A stretch of DNA of 64,000 nt from Rhododendron vialii (GCF_030253575.1 NC_080564.1:4818501-4882500); one strand, 5' to 3'; positions 11,481 through 24,083 are shown, counted from the first letter of the stretch. The notes: generated from the sequence alone by a model not told the origin. Numbers and translations are program-made.

Positions 11481-12654
11481 GGGCAAATTTTTGTAATCGT
11501 CCCTCTAGTTTTACGATTATCTCAATTTCGTCCCTCAAATTTCAATTGCAACCAAATAAACCCTGTAGTTTGTTTTATGTTCCAAATTGATAAAATCGTT
11601 AACACCGTTAATGAAACTAACGGAAAAATTAGTTTCAATTTTCGGGCTCTCTTAGGGAGCCCATTGAAAGGCCTTAGAGCCAAAAATTCATTATGACCAT
11701 TTAATATAAAATGATCAGAAAAATAAGATCTTGGCACTAGTTTAAATAGATTGAAAATTTGAACACTTAATTTTTTAAATATATTTTTTAATATATAAAC
11801 GGTGTAAAAAATAAGTATTCCAATTTTCAATCCGTTTGTACCGGTGCTAAGATCTTATTTTTCTGATCATTTTATCTTAAATGATCGTAATGAATTTTTA
11901 GCTCTAAGGCTTTTCAATAAGCACCTAAAAGAGTCCTGAAAGGCCTTTGAGCCAAAAATTCATTACGGCCATCTACGATAAAATGATCAAAAAAATAAGA
12001 TATTCACATCAGTTCAATCGGATTGATAATTCGAGCACTTATTTTTTTAATCATATTTTTTAATATATAAACAGTCCGGAATGATGCCGTTTTGGGGCTA
12101 GCCGTGCTTGGAGAGGAGGGTAATTTAGTAACTTTGCCCTAATGGAGATAAAGAGAGGAGCGCCTCTAGAGAAAATTGCAGCGCGAAAATCATCATCCTT
12201 CCATAAAAACTGGCAAACGCTTGCGTTTTATCTTAAAATCATCCTCCTTCCAATTTTCAATCCGTTTGAACCGGTGCAAAAATCTTATTTTTTTAATTAT
12301 TTTATCTTAAATTGCCATAATAGATTTTTACACTGTTTATATATTAAAAAATATAGTTAAAAAATTAAGTGTTTCAATTTTCAATATGTTTGAACCGGTA
12401 TCAAGATCTTATTTTTCTGATAATTTTATCTTCAATAGTTATAATAGATTTTTTGTTCTAAGGCCTTTCAATGAGCACTATAAGAGAGCCCTGAAACTAA
12501 AACCAATTTTTTCATTAGTTTCATTAACGGTGTTAATAATTTTACCAATTTGGAACATAAAACAAACTGCAGAATTTATTTGGTTGCTATTGAAACTGGA
12601 GGGACGAAATTGAGACAATCGTAAAACTAGAGAGACGACTACGAAAATTTATCC
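11481..12654. mobile_element. Foldback Mutator-like element (MULE-2), non-autonomous
   Basis: Terminal inverted repeats of roughly 180 bp. The left begins GGGCAAATTTTTGTAATCG; the right read inward begins GGATAAATTTTCGTAGTCG, and both continue through CTAGTTTTACGATT, TTTATGTTCCAAATTG and AACACCGTTAATGAAACTAA. The flanks TTAAAAAAA and ATAAAAAAA match at 8 of 9 positions. The interior holds about five copies, in alternating orientation, of the module also present in MULE-1 and MULE-3 (ACCGGTGC..AGATCTTATTTTT..ATCATTTTAT). About 170 bp of non-module sequence (12070-12240) interrupts it. No transposase. Confidence 0.75.
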
Positions 12655-13116
12655 ATAAAAAAAATATATAAGAAAAAAGTATGACTCCCAACTCACCCAT
12701 GGATTTATCAATTAGAAAGCACTTGATGTCATTTACAAATTTGAAATTTCCTATGGTAATTAAAGACAACCGCCACAATCTCACATAGTACAAGGATTAC
12801 AGAGGAGCAAGTTTCTTTGATGGCTTACAACAAACCACTAGATTGTTTCATAGCTCCCTACACATACACACTTAAACCATCAAATACAATTGCATGAATT
12901 ACATATAAATACCAGCTTATTCTCAACCTGAGGCCATGTTTGGATAATAGAATTATCGATTTATGCAGAGAAAAGAAGTCAACAAGAAAATCGAAGAACT
13001 TCTCCACTCTATGATCTTATCTTTTGTTCTTTTCCTTTCATAAGTTTATTGAAATTCAGGATCTTAACACAGCCAAGAACACAATCAAGAAAAACTCATA
13101 AGTTTGAACCAGGACT
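12655..13116. other. 3' flank of the small gene at 13.1 kb
   Basis: No coding exon. On the minus strand an AATAAA motif (plus TTTATT near 13045) lies about 70 bp past the stop of the next gene and may be its polyadenylation signal. Confidence 0.4.
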
Positions 13117-13503
13117 TTACTGAGAAATCCTTGGAATAGAGTACCTATGGAAATCATGAGTACCCTTCAAAGATTTGTCGTGATATTTGAATGGGGTAGG
13201 GGTGACCTGCATAAACAGATAATTCCCAGCAAATAAATCCCCGAAATGGGCCTGGCTTTCCTTCAATCTCTGCAAAACCTTAGCCCAATTTACCGAAATA
13301 ACCCTAGCTTTCCTCCTGAAGAATCTCTTCAAGCCAGGAATCCTAACCCTGAGTCTCCTCCTTATGCACACCTTGCTTCTGACTCTGGACCAACTTTTTG
13401 CCTTCCCAATCACTCTCTCTCTAATCTGATCATCATCATCATCAACAACAAACCCACCTTCATGAATAAGCCTCTGGTAGGAGAATCTGGATGTGGAGGC
13501 CAT
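13117..13503 (-). CDS. Small basic plant protein of unknown function (128 aa)
   Basis: Intronless 128-aa frame. The N-terminus is MASTSRFSYQRL, followed by a DDDDDQIRER acidic patch, a strongly basic centre (residues about 35-70, with RRRLRVRIPGLKRFFRRKAR) and a conserved-looking C-terminus (WAKVLQRLKESQAHFGDLFA, FMQVTPTPF). The SRFSYQRL start and the KESQAHFGDLFAGNY block resemble a family of small uncharacterised plant proteins I have seen in dicots. I know of no assigned function. There is no signal peptide or membrane segment. A TATA-like element lies about 95 bp upstream. The long uninterrupted frame and the regular basic/acidic layout support a real gene. Confidence 0.7.
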   Translation of the reverse strand: MASTSRFSYQRLIHEGGFVVDDDDDQIRERVIGKAKSWSRVRSKVCIRRRLRVRIPGLKRFFRRKARVISVNWAKVLQRLKESQAHFGDLFAGNYLFMQVTPTPFKYHDKSLKGTHDFHRYSIPRISQ

Positions 13504-13597
13504 GGGAGGGGAAGAGATGGCGATTTCAGAGGACCCAGAAAAGAGAAAGAACGAGTGGAGGAAGAAGATGGGGTTGTCTTGCCCTCTTTCATGAGGG

Positions 13598-13604
13598 TAT
13601 ATAT
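13598..13604 (-). promoter_or_regulatory. TATA-like element of the 13.1 kb gene
   Basis: ATATATA on the minus strand, 95 bp upstream of the ATG at 13503. Confidence 0.45.
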
Positions 13605-13610
13605 GTAAGC

Positions 13611-15174
13611 ATTATTGCTAGTACTAGTAATCTAACTTTTTCGATATGGATATATGCTGTAAATGGGGGTGGGACGTTAGGTCAGCAGAAGCTGTTGGGT
13701 GCATTGAATGCAATGATGAAGGGGGCTGGTGATTGCTGGCAGTAAAAGGTGTTTGTTGTGGTGGATATTGTCACGACTCTCAAACTCAGCCGCTTGGTTG
13801 GATTTGTTTCTTTCTTACGGTCTAAATAAACAATGTAAACGTTTTGATAACTGAATGTCCGAATCAGTTTGCACGCAAGATTAACAATCAAGCAAAGCAG
13901 TCTCAAAGTTTGAAATGCTTTGCTTCCGTGAAATTCAAACATGGGACCAGTGATTGCAAACTTATCAATTGTTGACCAAACATATTTGCTTAATCATTTA
14001 GGTTATGTGTGGTGGCTGAGATCATTCTTTCAGATCAGTTATTGATCATCGCCTTGGTAAGTTGTTCTCCCTCGCCAACTAGCTCATCAGAAGCTTGTCT
14101 GTCTTCAGACGGGTTTCTTTTTTAGATCTCAGCGGCTCAGCCTACGAGAGCTTAACAACCTGTTGTTAGCCTAGCCTAATGACATGTTATTATGCATAAC
14201 TCACCCATCTCTCAATCTCATGGAATAGGGATTGGAGAGTATTGTGTGCATATCAGGCAAAAACAAGTCGTTGGCCATTTCCAGTTTTGGGTTGGCCTTG
14301 CATAAGTTGGAATCGTGGTAAAAGATTTTCTGCCATATTTATCCCTTGCATACTAAACTGTAGACGGAGGGTTAGTACTGGCAAAAGCAACTGAGATATG
14401 CACCCCAAAGTGAAAAAAACACATTGGAAAGGCTTGCACGAGGGGATGAGATATCAGAATGGTCTTGGCAACAAAATAAGATACCAAGATTTTGTTTTCC
14501 CCCGTGACGATTTTGGTTCACAAGGAAAGACCAGGAATAACAGATGCTGGAATGCCCGAAAATGCAGTTACTTGTACCCTTTTAACAGCAAGCTACACAT
14601 CGGTTGAGACTCGACTCGACGACATAAGTGCTGTCATCATCCATAAACACAGCTATGAGGATAGTTAGTTAACTTCGATGATTAAGCTGGAGAACCCTAA
14701 ATCAGCACTCAACCGTCTAAACGAACAATTAGTAATTGTTGCGGAAGAAATACCACCACTTGAGGCTCCAGAACCTTTCCCACCACACCATGGAGAGACG
14801 CACATTTCATAATGGAGCCCGTAAGAAAATGTGTGTTGGAAGAGAGTCAGCGGCGGAGCAGTGAATTGTCACTTCCTTGAAACAGTGGTGCATTGCTAGA
14901 GGATAGCAACAAAGCCCATTATTGCGTTGACAAAAAAGGATGTCCGAGGGGGGGCCCAAATCTTAAAGACCAAGACAAGACAAGAAACTGGAACGGGGGG
15001 GTGGCGGACCTTCTTACTATAATCTTATGCCCCACAAATCAATGTTGACCTAATTTTGTGTCAAAATAATTAGTGCAGAAATAAGTGAGTGACAAATACC
15101 AGTGGATGATAGAACCTAAAAACCTATATTCCACACCCAACAAAGTGATGATTTTATGGAACGAAAAATCTTAG
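13611..15174. other. Intergenic stretch, no gene recognised
   Basis: Mixed sequence with no exon series or repeat that I can define. A 69-codon plus-strand frame near 14.4 kb has no recognisable features. Confidence 0.45.
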
Positions 15175-15529
15175 CACACATATAAATAGGGTACATATTC
15201 TACACAGATTTTTTGTGTGGTTCACCTCGGATCCCACATAAACAATTCGAGTCGTTCATTAAATTTTCAAGGGCGCCCACAAAAAAAATCACCTCAATCC
15301 AATATCAATAGATGCTTGATCTAATCATCTAACTATTCATTATCTGAAAATCAAAATGAAAAATTGGATAATTAGATCGAGCATCTATAGGTATCAAATT
15401 GAGCTGATTTTTTGCGGAAGCCCTTGAAAAAATATTTAACATTTAATAAACGACTCGGATTATTTGTGTGGAACCCGATGTGGGCCCCACAAAAAATCTG
15501 TATAAAATATGTACCTATTTATATGCGCG
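15175..15529. mobile_element. MITE with about 95-bp inverted arms
   Basis: The left arm starts CACACATATAAATAGGGTAC and the right arm inward starts CGCGCATATAAATAGGTAC. Both continue through ACAGATTTTTTGTG, CGAGTCGTT and TCAAGGGC. The centre is also self-complementary (AGATGCTTGATCTAAT against ATTAGATCGAGCATCT). The ends and the target duplication are not certain. Confidence 0.6.
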
Positions 15530-16037
15530 GGTAGCATCGTTTATATTAGTTGGGATTTGATTATGTGCAGGTCTGTTTCTGGGCCCACACGGCCTATGAC
15601 TTAAGTCTGTTCAGTGAAAATTTATAACTCCTACTTGCTCCAAGAGCACCGCCACATGGTATTCCATGAGACTTTTTCAACACACATTTGTGTGAGCTCC
15701 ACCGCCGACCCTGTTCAATTTGGCAACTACTACCGATGGCTGGGAATCCATTCCACATCATAATACGTAACGTGCGTAATGACTTAAAGCATAACACAAT
15801 TATCTACTGCTAAAACAGACAGATCTGAATTTGTAAGTAAAGCAGCAGTGAGTGTATTGTGTAGATTCTGTAGAACACACACATGAAATTATTGGAGGTC
15901 ATTACTCATGTATTTTATTCATTTTGTAGGTCCAAGAATTCATATCCAAGAAAGGCACCATACAAACAGATCTCATAAATCCAACCACCTTGATATAATT
16001 TTCAGGCAATTAGCCAACAAAAATCCCAAAGGCAAGG
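15530..16037. other. 3' flank of the RGLG locus
   Basis: No exon seen. It should hold the 3' UTR of the minus-strand RGLG gene ending at 16038. Confidence 0.4.
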
Positions 16038-19000
16038 CTATGCTTGGTAGAGCTTTATTTTTGTTTGGATTGGAGTACAGCAAATTGGGCAAAATTGAAG
16101 GACTTGTCCGCAATCGAAACATGTCTGTCCAAGAGAAGAGAAGAACTCTTGCATCGTCACTATTTGTCGAAAGAGTCGAAGATATCAATTTACTTGCTTA
16201 CGCTCACAACCGCAGGCCATGGCCTTCGAATTACTGGTGCAAATGGGACAAAGCTGTCAAAAATACGGGGAAAAGATATTAATAAGCACCGTTTGTTTAC
16301 TGGAACAACGAGAACAAGGATATAGCGGAGTTAATGCACATAGACGGTATGGTAATGAATCGCTGAAGAAAAGCACCATATCCTGATTAATCTGGGTACC
16401 ATTGGACTTGGTTCAAGGCCCGGGTTGAATGATTGCAAAAGGATATTCAGCATGAATTCCATTTGAAGGCAGAGCACGCATCATGCTTTAGTGATAGGAT
16501 CTTGAGGACGCAAAAACAGCCTGACCAGTCAAGAGTCTCGTGTATCTATATCCGACACGTACGGGATACATTCACGTTCAGACAGGTTCTGCTGTCTGAA
16601 TTTTTTCTTATATTGTTTTAGTAGGACACATTGGAAACACTCCGACAACCAATTAGGAACACGTTAGGGGTCAAATGCAATTTTAAACAGTCATGATGGG
16701 ATCAAAATTGTCATAAGCACTTAGTTATCAAAAGTGGAACTTGATGCAGCTGGAGCTTTACCAACAGGGCTGCTGTGGTCATAGAACTAAGCCGAGCTCT
16801 TCTGGAAACTAGTTGAGCTTGAAGATTTTGCGCTGGTAAAAGACGCAGCATCATTCACAGGGGGTGGGAGAGGAACCCTCTCATAAACATTCCCCTTCCG
16901 GCCACTGTGCCAAAGCAAAGAGAATATGATGAGATCACCAGCGAATCTGCTGCAATGAAACCTAAATATTTTGAGCGAACCATCAATTACCCCAATATAT
17001 TGAGCTCTATTGTTGCTTTATATTGAGAAGGGATTTCCATCAAAGCTGCAAGAGCGAATTCTGTCTCTTTTCGGGACTGAGCCACATTTTTTGACATAAT
17101 GTCTGTGAAATTGACAAACTGCAGAGCAAAAGTTCATATAGTTCTCCCATGTTAAGTACTGCCAATAATAATACGGAGTATGCAAGTTCTGGCAAATCAG
17201 AAGATATCTCCCTTACTTGGAAATTATCAAAGGCTCGGGCGGGAATATTATCGTCAAATTCCTTCATCATGTCCCAGGGTCCATCTCCAACCCCAACTAC
17301 TATAATGGACAGGGGCATCTTGCTGTATAAATATGCGGTGAAATTTAGAATAAAACAGTTCAAGACCCTATTATGAAAAAAGCAATAGAAAAAAAGAATG
17401 GTACAGTGGGAAGTTACACCATATCACCTTGCTTTTACAATAGCTTCAACAGTTTTATGTTCCTGCGGACTCAAATGACCATGTCGACTAGAACCGCTTC
17501 TAGTTACCTACGACACCAAACAAATGGGTTATGTACGTGTCACACAAAAATGCATGAACATATTAGGAATCTAGGATTCATGTAGCCATCACAAGACCGG
17601 CCAAACCATTTTGGCATAAGAGGTTATTCTAGTTAAGTTGAATCACAACCCCGCGAAGGTTACAGGAATTGTAAGAGAAGTAAGAACCCTTAGTGTAGTT
17701 TACCGAGATTAACAAAATCCTACGCTACACGACATGGTACAATACAATTTGAGAGATATTAAAACAGATCCATGATAATATCACGTCGTTTGAGAACTTG
17801 AAAAAAGTAATCCTGGCCATATGAATGACTCGTCATCATTAAAACACAATGGCAGAATTAGGTCAACATCCATAACTTTGATATCAGCTTGGACATGTTC
17901 AACAAGATTTCCACCCTCCAACATCTTACTCGAACTTGAAGGATTGATTAACCAAGCAAAATTACCTGTCCATCTGCAATTATTAGTAAAATATGGTACT
18001 GGCCGCCAGTCCGCTCAACAATTGTCATGGCCATGTCAATAACTGGGGCAAATGATGTTGGCCCTGTGACAATTGACGGAGAAGCTCAAGCTACGAGAAA
18101 GAATTCAATTATTCCGAGAAGGAAAAGGATAGCATCAGTTGTGTAGAATCCAGACCTGCTAAAGTTAGATGAGGAACTATTTCCCTGTACTCATGCAACA
18201 CTTCTTCAAATCCATTAGAAGGTCTCTCGTCTGGATGAAAACTGAATACGTCTTGATCATGCGTCGATGCTAAAAGTTGGAAACCTAAATTATGAATTTG
18301 CCAGTACACAAGTAAACTGATTCCAAAAGGTACAGTTTTCAGCTCAAAGAAAGTACCATCGCCAAACCCAAAGCAAGGAATCAAGTTATCCTCATCGAAA
18401 GCAGCTAAGGTTTTCCCGAGAATAGATATGGCTTGTTCGTATGGATTTAGACCATTTCCAATGTGATGTAAGCTTCTCCCGTCGCATGACCTTGCGCCTA
18501 TTTACCAATCCAATATCAGCATATTTCACAGAAGATAAAATACCTAAATATTCAGAATAGGTTTAAGGTTCCACCTGTCCACTCATTACTTTTGGTGAAG
18601 TCTATACCAACAATGAGATTGGAAGATTCAAGGCCTGCATGTACAAGAGCCTCAGTCACCTGCAATGAAAGAGCATATCTCATAAATTAGGTAATGCAGA
18701 CGAACAGACAGCGCCCTCAAAATTTAAGCGTACGAAATTTACAGTATTCAGGCAATAGAAAGAAACAAATAGCATCAAGCCATTGATTTGGGTAGCCCGT
18801 GTTTGGAATGGCATGATATGCAGCTCAGCAGCTCATTTTCGACTGTCAATAACACCTAACCAGTACAACAAAAACATGGCATTTTGCAGGAAATTCTCAT
18901 GTCACTGACTCACTATCATGGTGAACAATTATTGCCGGACAACATTGAAGAATTGTGGTAGGAAAATGAACAAATATAAATCACCGTTTCTGTGAACAAA

Positions 19001-19442
19001 TACAAGAACAGCCGATGAAACTTAACAATGTAAAACCTCAGTTAGACTCCATAATCACTTAAGAAGACCGATTTTTTTTTCCATTATGAGACAAAATATA
19101 AACGCATTTGATGCTTTAGAGGCTTTTCGTGAAGTAGATGAATTTGAAACTTTCCATATTGGATACGCCCCAAAAATATGATAACTACATACCAACGGGT
19201 GTTTCCCAAGTGCAGTATAAAAGAAGTGACCAATAACGAATGCACACATTCAGATGCAACCCAAAAACGTGAAGATTCAGCGTAAAAGTATCACAATCCA
19301 TAGCTATCGCATGCGTTCTTACCTCCTCTAAGGAATTGTAGTTATCAGCAATGCACGAATACTTCCCACCAAGAGTCCGTTGTTCATTTCGCGCTGAAGA
19401 AGACTCCGGCAAACTCCCGTCCCTCGAATTTCGGCCTCCCAT
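16038..19442 (-). pseudogene. RGLG: RGLG-type RING E3 ubiquitin ligase with two in-frame stops
   Basis: RGLG proteins are plant E3 ligases with an N-myristoylated start, a copine/VWA domain and a C-terminal RING. Eleven exons join in phase: 19442-19323, 18659-18575, 18497-18357, 18269-18156, 18063-17966, 17507-17428, 17322-17217, 17118-16991, 16904-16721, 16253-16194 and 16124-16038. MGGRNSRDG gives a myristoylatable Gly2. The VWA domain is intact ([57 protein letters not shown]). Exon 9 contains TAG at 16789-16787, and family-like sequence (FYDHSSPVGKAPAASSSTFDN) continues past it to a TAA just before the donor. The RING exons follow (LCPIC...ACGCE, then TCFDCGQVLQFCPIC), but the usual GCGHQ is replaced by GCERKQ, so the zinc-binding His is missing. 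If translated, it would yield a 329-aa VWA-only protein. Family membership is near certain; pseudogene is the simplest reading, and a VWA-only product is the alternative. Confidence 0.85.
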
Positions 19443-20133
19443 CCAACTCAATACAATATCACAGATTCCACAAGTTCCACCAAACCAACTTCTCTTCTTT
19501 ACAATAGCACACACCAATTCAACCACACAACCAAAATCAATCACCTAGTTCTTAGAAAGACCCAACTTTTCTAGGTATATCAGTATATATTTTTTCAAAA
19601 GAATTAGCATGACACAATAAAGATCTTAAATTCAAGTGTGAAGATCACTCAAAAAAGAATCCCAACAAAACTTTCTAAAACACTCCAATTGGCCACCTTT
19701 TCTAGGTATATCATGGCCTATATTCCTATAGATGCACATGATACAACGAAGTTGTCAAATTCAAGGGAGAGTATTCAAATTACACGCCCAACAAGGTTTT
19801 AAATAACGGTATGGGGACACCTAACTGGTGTAGATGCTGTGTAACGGTATTGAGTGTATCCAAGGAATTGGACCGGGAAACAGTTGTAGTGGTCGCGAAT
19901 TCCTAAAACATATTTTTTGACGAAAAGAATTACACATATTCCTAAATCATCTGTAACGGTCAAGTATCGGCCTTATCATCCATGAACCGGTCTGCGAATC
20001 GGAAACGGGCCCGAAAGGGTAATAGGAACCGGCCGATATACATGTGAGTTTTCATTTCACCATTATTGTCGGGATGTAATGATATTAGAAAGCACAAAAA
20101 AAAAAAAAAAATGTTACTTAACTGCCTATAGGT
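19443..20133. other. 5' flank of RGLG, no gene
   Basis: AT-rich; no clear TATA box for RGLG. Nothing coding is recognised up to the repeat cluster. Confidence 0.4.
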
Positions 20134-20248
20134 AGGGGTGTCAAATAAGCAGGTTTAGGCCAAATTTGGTAAATTGTAAGTGGATTGGCTCTCTAATGGG
20201 TCATTGACCCATTTAGAACCCATTAGTTATGAGGTCAATGACCCATAC

Positions 20249-21969
20249 TGTTTCTTCCGAAAAAGTAACAATTGGCCTAGGAACAGCGAGTAGTGCAGTT
20301 CTAGGCCTGATGCGGGCGTGCCAGGGCAGGATTGCTGCCCAAATTCGTATCAAGGCCTGGAAGCCTTAATCTGACTTCTAACTGGACGAAAGTGCACGGC
20401 CTAAGGGTAGAGACCGTGAGGAGGTTCGTTGGTTGCCTTGTCGGGCTAAGGACTTAAAGTATTTCCCACTCGTTGTTAGAACGAAGGAAAGAAAGACAAT
20501 GCAGTAAAAAGGATCAAACGAACTCCATTAATCGATTCAATGAAGCTTGGGTACAAGAAATGTGGTAAAACTTAGACTACTTTGAAGTGAATACATGAAA
20601 TGCTTGAAAGAAATGGGAATATAGGTGCATAAGCTGTGGGCTTTTGAGGTCGTGGACCGAAAGATAAAAGATAATTAAAACATAAATTTGCATAAGCCGG
20701 GGGCTTGATGGTCGTGGACCTTTGCCAAGGCCTTCAACTCTGGTATTTATAGGCAGATGTTCCAGGTCTTGAGCTGTTCAAGCTGCTTCCACAGGCCTTC
20801 ATGCATGGCTGCCAAGTGTCCCTTTTGAGCTGCTTCAAAATGCTCCAATGAGAGGCTATTCTTTGATAAAAACGTGCCCTTTACTCCAAGGAAATGGTAA
20901 AGGCCTGAAAAGCCCTTCTTTTCTGCATAAAACTTTGTAAAAGAGTAAAAGGGACTTCAGCATCCAGGCCTTTGAGCTGTTCATTGATTGGACGTCTTTT
21001 GGGCCCACCAATGCTAAAGACCAAGGCTTCTTCAGGCTTTCCCACCATTTTATTGGTCCTTGCATCCCTTGTGGGCCCTCTAAATCCTCTAAGGTTCATC
21101 TTTCACGGAAGAAGGATCCAGAAACAAAGGATTAACTAGACCTGGATGAGCTGCTAGCAGCTTGCTTAGGTCTACATGAATCATTCACCAACAGCTCCAA
21201 GGGCTGCATGTGCGCCACCTGTCTCTGGCCTTACTTCATGCTGAAGAATGGAGTCCCACCAGTTCAGACCTTGAGCTGCTTGTGAGCAGCTTACCCAGAC
21301 CTGCCTATCAGGAATATGCTAGGCCTTTGAGCTGCTTGTGAGCAGCTTAAGGCCTTTGAGCTGCTTGTGAGCAGCTTAAGGCCTTCGAGCTCCTTGTGAG
21401 CTGCTTGTGAGCAGCTTAAGGCCTTTGAGCTACTTGTGAGCTGCTTGTGAGCAGGTTAAGGCCTTTGAGCTCCTTGTGAGCTGCTTATGAGCAGTTTAAG
21501 GCCTTTGAGCTACTTGTGAGCAGTTTAAGGCCTTTGAGCTACTTGTGAGCAGCTTAAGGCCCCCTCATTGCTCATTAAAGGCTTTAACGATGCTCTTAAA
21601 GCAGTGGGCCTTTCATCAATTGGGCCTGAACTTATTGGTAAATCATGGGCCTTTGCCCAATGTAAGCCTTCTGAGCCCAAGCCTGGTGAGAAAACGAAGG
21701 CTTTGATTTGGGCCCATTTCTTAGGCCTTTGTTACTTCTAGGAATTTGGGTTAGGCCTGGATGAAATACTCAGGCCTGGTGGACTGATTCAAGCCTTAGG
21801 CCTTTGACTGATTTAGGCCTATATGGAAGGCCCATCATTTCTTAAGAACCGGCCCTAATTCGTGGGCAACTGGTCGTAAGGTCTTTCAAGGCTAGGGCCT
21901 CGACCCTCGAGGCTACCTTTTAACCCATAAATCCATTTCCTGATTTTTGGCCAAAAATGGGTGTAAACA
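20249..21969. mobile_element. Solo LTR (1.7 kb) of an LTR retrotransposon
   Basis: The sequence starts TGTTTCTTCCG and ends GGGTGTAAACA. It is flanked by a perfect 5-bp duplication CATAC (20244-20248 and 21970-21974). Removing it restores a continuous GACCCATACCCAACCCGATCC stretch of an older repeat. No gag, pol or second LTR is nearby, so this is a solo LTR left by recombination. It contains GGTATTTATAGGCAG near 20740, a plausible TATA/transcription-start zone, and many scattered AGGCCTT motifs. The GTGTAAACA end is seen in Ty3/gypsy LTRs, but the lineage cannot be fixed from the LTR alone. Confidence 0.8.
21322..21560. repeat. 29/40-bp minisatellite inside the solo LTR
   Basis: Seven units start at 21322, 21351, 21380, 21420, 21460, 21500 and 21529. 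The basic unit is 29 bp (GGCCTTTGAGCTGCTTGTG + AGCAGCTTAA). Three units are 40 bp because an extra CTCCTTGTGAG or CTACTTGTGAG is inserted. AGCTGCT..AGCAGCT inside each unit is self-complementary. Confidence 0.9.
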
Positions 21970-23092
21970 CATACCCAACCCGATCCATTTATTTAAAATT
22001 AAACCCGACCCGCCCATTAACCCAATTAATTATACATTAAAATTTGAAATGATTAAACTACCCATGTACACTGAAATGACCATATTACCCTTGTACCTAA
22101 ATGACTAAAATACCCATGTACACTAAAATTACCATATTATCCCTACGGGCGGCAGAGAACCTTCTTTTGCCTTTTTCTGCATGTGCAAAAAACTTTACCG
22201 ACAAAAAATAAAGATACCAACATAACAAATGTATAGCTCATTTTTTACAAGATCACTCGAATTATTATTATAAAATTATTAACCGGCTCGGATCAATTGT
22301 GTGGGACCAAAAGTGAACCTGACACAACGATTGGTAACGTAGGAGGGGAGGAGCTAGGGCTGAGCGTTGTGCCTAATTTGGCCCAAAAAGATGGGGTTTT
22401 GGGGCGTTGGAAGCTCCAGCGATATATAGCAGCTCGCTACAGGCACCCGATTCCGTTATTGTAACTCTTGGAATGTAATTCTCCTGCCGGTTGGCATAAA
22501 AAAATTATCACTAATTAATTTGCTTGGTTAAGTCCCATTAATTTGATACTAAAGTGTTGTCCTTTCAGTTGATTAAGAGTCTAAGACCACTTAAAAAAAA
22601 CTTTATGATGAAAAAAACAGTTAACTGCCCTTGTTGGCATGTTAATTGGGTTCAAGCAATGAAATTGCTTTTAGGTGATCATGCACGTGATCAAGAATTA
22701 ACAAGAATTATGGATGCGAGCAAACTACGGAGGAGATTATTATTAATTTATGAACGACTGATTTTTATATGATCAGAACCTTGAATTATTTAATCAACAA
22801 TAATTAAACAAAGCCACGATTGATCAACGTTGAATTATTTAATAAACAATAATCAAACAAAGCCACGCAACACAGATGAGAGAGAGAGAGAGAGGGAGAC
22901 CTGAAGAGACGAACGACACCAATTCACTCGGCGAGAGAGATCGACTGATAAGGTCGACTGATAGCGTCGCCCGGTATCTTTAAGACCCAACAAAAAACAA
23001 AGATGCTTGAGCGGTGCTGAACTTATACCATTTATAGGGTCTTGATGAAGTAATCCAAACAGAGGATAAGGGTCTTTCTTTTTGGGCTAAAG
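21970..23092. other. Older GGGT/ACCC-rich repeat and unassigned DNA
   Basis: ACCCAACCCGATCC and neighbouring ACCCGACCCGCCC belong to the repeat split by the solo LTR; its left part is at 20134-20248 (AGGGGTGTCAAAT onward). Similar GGGTTTGAG/GGGTTAATT text in the opposite sense at 23750-23880 may be its other end, carrying the later MITE at 23.1 kb. A GA run lies at about 22875-22896. No gene. Confidence 0.4.
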
Positions 23093-23095
23093 TTA

Positions 23096-23712
23096 GGGGG
23101 TGTTTGGGAGTCAACTTTTTGGCTTTTCATTTTTCACTTTTTGTCTTTTTGGCTTTTGGAATTATGATCAGAATGTATTTTGTATTTAGTAGAGTGTTTG
23201 GATGATATGTGCAGAATGCATTTTGCAGTAGGAGTAGTGTTTGGAAGATATGGAATGAAAATGAATTATGAATTGATTTTTTACTATATTGCCCCCGGTT
23301 ATTAATAATGGTGTATAATGTATATAAATAATGTTTGGGCTCAATTTATTTAAAATTTAATTCCAAAATTTTACCCCCGGTCATGATTCATGAACTGGTG
23401 TCCCCCGTTTTTATTTTTAATTATATTTTTATTATTTCAATTATTGTTTGTTGTTACTTTTCCAAAACCATGGCAAAAATGGGAATTATCCAAAAAGAGA
23501 GAGGGTAGCCTTGTCTTTTTGGCATGGCTGAATTCAAAAATGTGAAAATGGAAATCCAAAAAGCTCCTATTTCCAGATTTTCTGTTTTGTTGTAGAAACA
23601 AAAAATTGCAAAATCCATTTTATCCAAAATCCATTTTCCCTCTTCCTCCCAAACACCCAAAATCCAAAAATGGAAATTGAAAAATGTAAAACCATGCCTC
23701 CCAAACACCCCC
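23096..23712. mobile_element. PIF/Harbinger-type MITE, TTA duplication
   Basis: 617 bp with termini GGGGGTGTTTGGGAG on both sides in inverted orientation, flanked by TTA (23093-23095, 23713-23715). Internal text (GAGTGTTTGGATGATATG, GCAGAATGCATTTT) recurs in the element at 51.3-52.1 kb, so they are family members. Confidence 0.8.
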
Positions 23713-23935
23713 TTAATGGTTTATTGGGTCATTTAAATTGCGTGAGTAAGACCCACTTAAATCCAATTAAAAAATAGGCTAGATGGATTGAACCTATTTA
23801 AACCCAATTAATAAATGAACGGGGTTGGGTTTGTATTTTAGTGGATGGATTTGGGTTAATTAATGGGTTTGAGTTTAATTTGTCGCCTTTTGTTCTGCTA
23901 AACTTTTTCTAAAAGTTGCAGTTTTGTCCTTATTT

Positions 23936-24083
23936 CAATTTTGGAAAAATAACGGCCAAGGACGTATTTTGATAATTAATACCCGTCAAGGACATTTTCT
24001 GTATTAACAAATGTTCTTAGTTTGTCCTTGGTGGGTATTAATTATCAAAACACGTCCTGAACCGTCATTTTCCCAAAAAATTC
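23936..24083. repeat. Near-perfect hairpin, about 58-bp arms
   Basis: CGTATTTTGATAATTAATACCC is mirrored by GGGTATTAATTATCAAAACACG; arms run 23936-23993 and 24024-24083 around a loop of about 30 bp. It is probably the core of a MITE. Confidence 0.7.

Noticed and set aside
15908-16282. 124-codon plus-strand frame
   Set aside because: It is antisense to the RGLG RING exons, which are identified by their Cys-x-x-Cys pattern and splice sites on the other strand.
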